Origin: Gerris lacustris
Taxonomy: Eukaryota > Arthropoda > Insecta > Hemiptera > Gerridae
Assembly: GCA_951217055.1 (NCBI GenBank)
Contig: OX578281.1
Span: forward strand, 8,834,447-8,898,446
Direction: 5' to 3'
DNA: 64,000 nucleotides
Under the pieces are notes generated by a model. The model was not told the origin of the DNA, did not search any database, and saw only the letters and a list, made by a program, of their open reading frames with translations. Positions 62,236 through 64,000 of the stretch are shown in pieces (the stretch's first letter is position 1; each line of letters starts with the position of its first letter). The position numbers were made by a program, and so were the translations under genes.

Positions 62236-62400
62236 CTTGACTTATACCAATATCTTTAAACGCTAACCCAACTACAACACGCACGAAACAAAAAAAAAAA
62301 AGAAAAAATATCGATAACGAAAATGGAAAAAAATAGAATTAAATTTCTCGCACACGCGAAAAAAAAACAACAGACAACCCCCCACTCACCATGTCCACAA
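62236..62400 (-). promoter_or_regulatory. Presumed MED24 5' UTR/promoter region
   Basis: Immediately upstream of the MED24 ATG. It has A-rich runs and a CG-containing patch (62275-62350), but no TATA box or initiator I would call with confidence. Placement is inferred from the gene model only. Confidence 0.3.
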
Positions 62401-63235
62401 GTTTTACTATACGCACAACACCACCGCACTTTTAAATTTGAACCACTCGGATGTTTTGAATTGAAAAATTTAGAAGAAAAAAAGATATCTGCAAATCAAT
62501 TTTTACGGATGAAAGAGTCCCCTATTTATATTGTCACATTATTAACCACATAAACAAGCGTGTCAGGATTTTTATAAATAAAAATAAAAGCAAAGGAAAA
62601 TATAAATAAATAAATAAGATAACATAAAAATCACCATTTACAAAAATAAAAGGATTATCACAAGAAAATATAAATAAAAAAAGATAATAAGGGGGGAAAA
62701 AATATAATAAATAAATTTTACAAAGGTGTGGCTAGTTGAGTACTGTGGACATAATGTTTGGGGCAAAGAAATTTATAAAATAGTAAAAAAAAATAAATAA
62801 AACAAATGATATGAATTGATCAATGGATATTTAACAAGAATTTGATCTTAAATACACAATTATTATATATTTTTTTAGAATTATTAAATTAGTTCAGTTA
62901 TACACGTGGTTATGATTTTTTTTTTTAATTATAAATAAATTATTTAAAAAAAGTTAAATAAAAAAAAACAAAAGATATACACTGTTTCCATGCCAACAAA
63001 GAACAAATTTGATAACTAATAACAGATAATGTATTATTTCTTATCACTTATATAACAGAATATATTATTAGGTATTATTATATTATGTATAATTGATATA
63101 ATTATTTATATTAATCTAATTTGGTATGTTGAGTAGTTTTTTTTTCTTTCTTTTTTTTTGTTTGCAAATATATATATAATATATATATAGATGTATATAC
63201 AGGTAGTAGCAAGGGGGAAGGGGGGGGGAGTAATA
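62400..63235. other. MED24-TAO intergenic region / TAO 3' UTR
   Basis: AT-rich 1.0-kb spacer. Part must be the TAO kinase 3' UTR. ATTAAA on the minus strand at about 62933-62938 is a candidate poly(A) signal. G-rich patch at 63213-63229. Nothing else seen. Confidence 0.4.
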
Positions 63236-64000
63236 TTAGCGGGATAGGGTGAGCATGGTGAGAGGATCATCATGGTCTAAGTGTTGATCGATAGCTAGGG
63301 AAGAAAGACCCATACGAGAAGATTCCGTGTCGAACTCATCTACTTCTTTCTGATGCTTGTCCCGTTGGGACCTCACTTGGATGTCTCTCTCTTGTATGAA
63401 AGCCTGTCTCTCTTGGTCCATCTTCTGCTCCAGTAAGGCTTTACGTATGGCCACACGATCCTCTAACTCCTTCCTTTCTCTGTTTCTCTGCGCTTCGTTT
63501 TGCATCTTGTTCTTGCTCTGGTAGGCTACGAGTATTTCCAGTTCGTAGCGGAGTTTCTCCTGCAGCTGTTGGCATTCTATCTCTTGGGACTCGTCCAACC
63601 TAATTGACTGTTTCTGCAGCATCTCGGCGATACTCTGTTCGTACTGCTCGGCGAGTAGAGCCAGTTTTCTCCTCTGCTCTTCTTTAAGCTTCTTGATGAC
63701 AGCTTTATGCTCTTCCTTGGGAGTATTCTGAAGGATCTCCAGTTTCAGAGCCTTGTATTGCCTCGTTTGAATTTTGCAAGTCTCTCTGAACTGTTTCCTA
63801 ATTTGCATCTCCTTATGCTTGAGACTCTTAGGTTGCTGTTTTAGTTCCAAAGCGTGCTTCTTCCTAAGATCCCTTTCACACCTGGCCAGGTATTCGTTCT
63901 GATTCTGAAGTTCTATTTGGTGTTGCCTACTAATCTGCTCTTCTCTGAGTTGGTGGACTGCCTTCTGTTGTCTATATTCTAATTCCTTTGTCTTTTCATG
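63236..64000 (-). CDS. TAOK: TAO-family Ser/Thr kinase, C-terminal coiled coil (partial)
   Basis: TAO kinases are STE20-type MAP3Ks that act in p38/JNK and Hippo signalling and on microtubules. Their kinase domain is N-terminal and a long coiled coil follows. The 254 residues here, ending at TAA (63236-63238), are the coiled coil: HEKTKELEYRQ, PKSLKHKEMQIRKQFRETCK, IQTRQYKALKLE, LKEEQRRKLALLAEQYEQSI, LDESQEIECQQLQEKL and RALLEQKMD-type helices, then EFDTESSRMGLSSLAI. The match to the animal TAO family is unmistakable. The protein stops soon after (DHDDPLTMLTLSR). The exon is open to the window edge, so the kinase domain is outside. Confidence 0.95.
   Translation of the reverse strand, partial: HEKTKELEYRQQKAVHQLREEQISRQHQIELQNQNEYLARCERDLRKKHALELKQQPKSLKHKEMQIRKQFRETCKIQTRQYKALKLEILQNTPKEEHKAVIKKLKEEQRRKLALLAEQYEQSIAEMLQKQSIRLDESQEIECQQLQEKLRYELEILVAYQSKNKMQNEAQRNRERKELEDRVAIRKALLEQKMDQERQAFIQERDIQVRSQRDKHQKEVDEFDTESSRMGLSSLAIDQHLDHDDPLTMLTLSR

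Noticed and set aside
62323..62553. A 76-codon plus-strand frame divergent from MED24.
   Set aside because: Lysine-rich and AT-driven, no recognisable similarity, and it lies in the probable promoter region.

Overview
This is a 64 kb piece of AT-rich animal nuclear DNA, most likely from an arthropod. It has spliced genes with GT-AG introns, no operons, many transposon relics and long A/T, AT and G tracts. The TAO-kinase C-terminus reads closest to the insect form as I remember it. The species cannot be fixed by eye.

Three host genes are visible. (1) Positions 148-501 (+) hold the last coding exon of a HOP2/PSMC3IP homologue (meiotic recombination), cut by the window edge. (2) Positions 14311-62235 (-) hold a complete Mediator subunit 24 gene (MED24). 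I assembled it as 18 coding exons whose lengths and phases all agree: 2,916 nt, 971 codons plus stop. It stays colinear with vertebrate MED24 (about 990 aa) from the N-terminal helix to the C-terminus. (3) Positions 63236-64000 (-) hold the C-terminal coiled coil of a TAO-family Ser/Thr kinase, also cut by the edge. MED24 and TAO lie head to tail, 1.0 kb apart. HOP2 and MED24 converge across about 13.8 kb of repeats.

Nearly everything else is mobile DNA, mostly inside MED24 introns. Intron 1 is 11.3 kb; intron 14 is only 93 bp. Recognisable relics are: a mariner (43.2-44.5 kb); a hAT with a transposase C-terminus (51.0-51.8 kb) and a hAT MITE with a perfect 8-bp duplication (57.7 kb); three pogo/Tigger-like MITEs; a Penelope-like GIY-YIG fragment (38.3-38.9 kb); four LINE C-terminal fragments (17.2, 21.4, 24.3 and 53.7 kb); and tRNA-derived SINEs with two clear head types, and perhaps a third, on one shared tail, two of them with perfect 13-bp duplications. 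Several foldback (palindromic) elements are also present. One family carries tRNA-like sequence inside its inverted arms, and one locus (4.9-5.6 kb) has palindromes nested inside palindromes.

I found no CRISPR array, no bacterial-type gene cluster and no intact mobile-element gene. The least conventional material is the tRNA-bearing foldback family, the nested palindromes, the SINE head/tail mosaics, a 5S-rRNA-like fragment and a two-copy element with a 52-bp palindrome.
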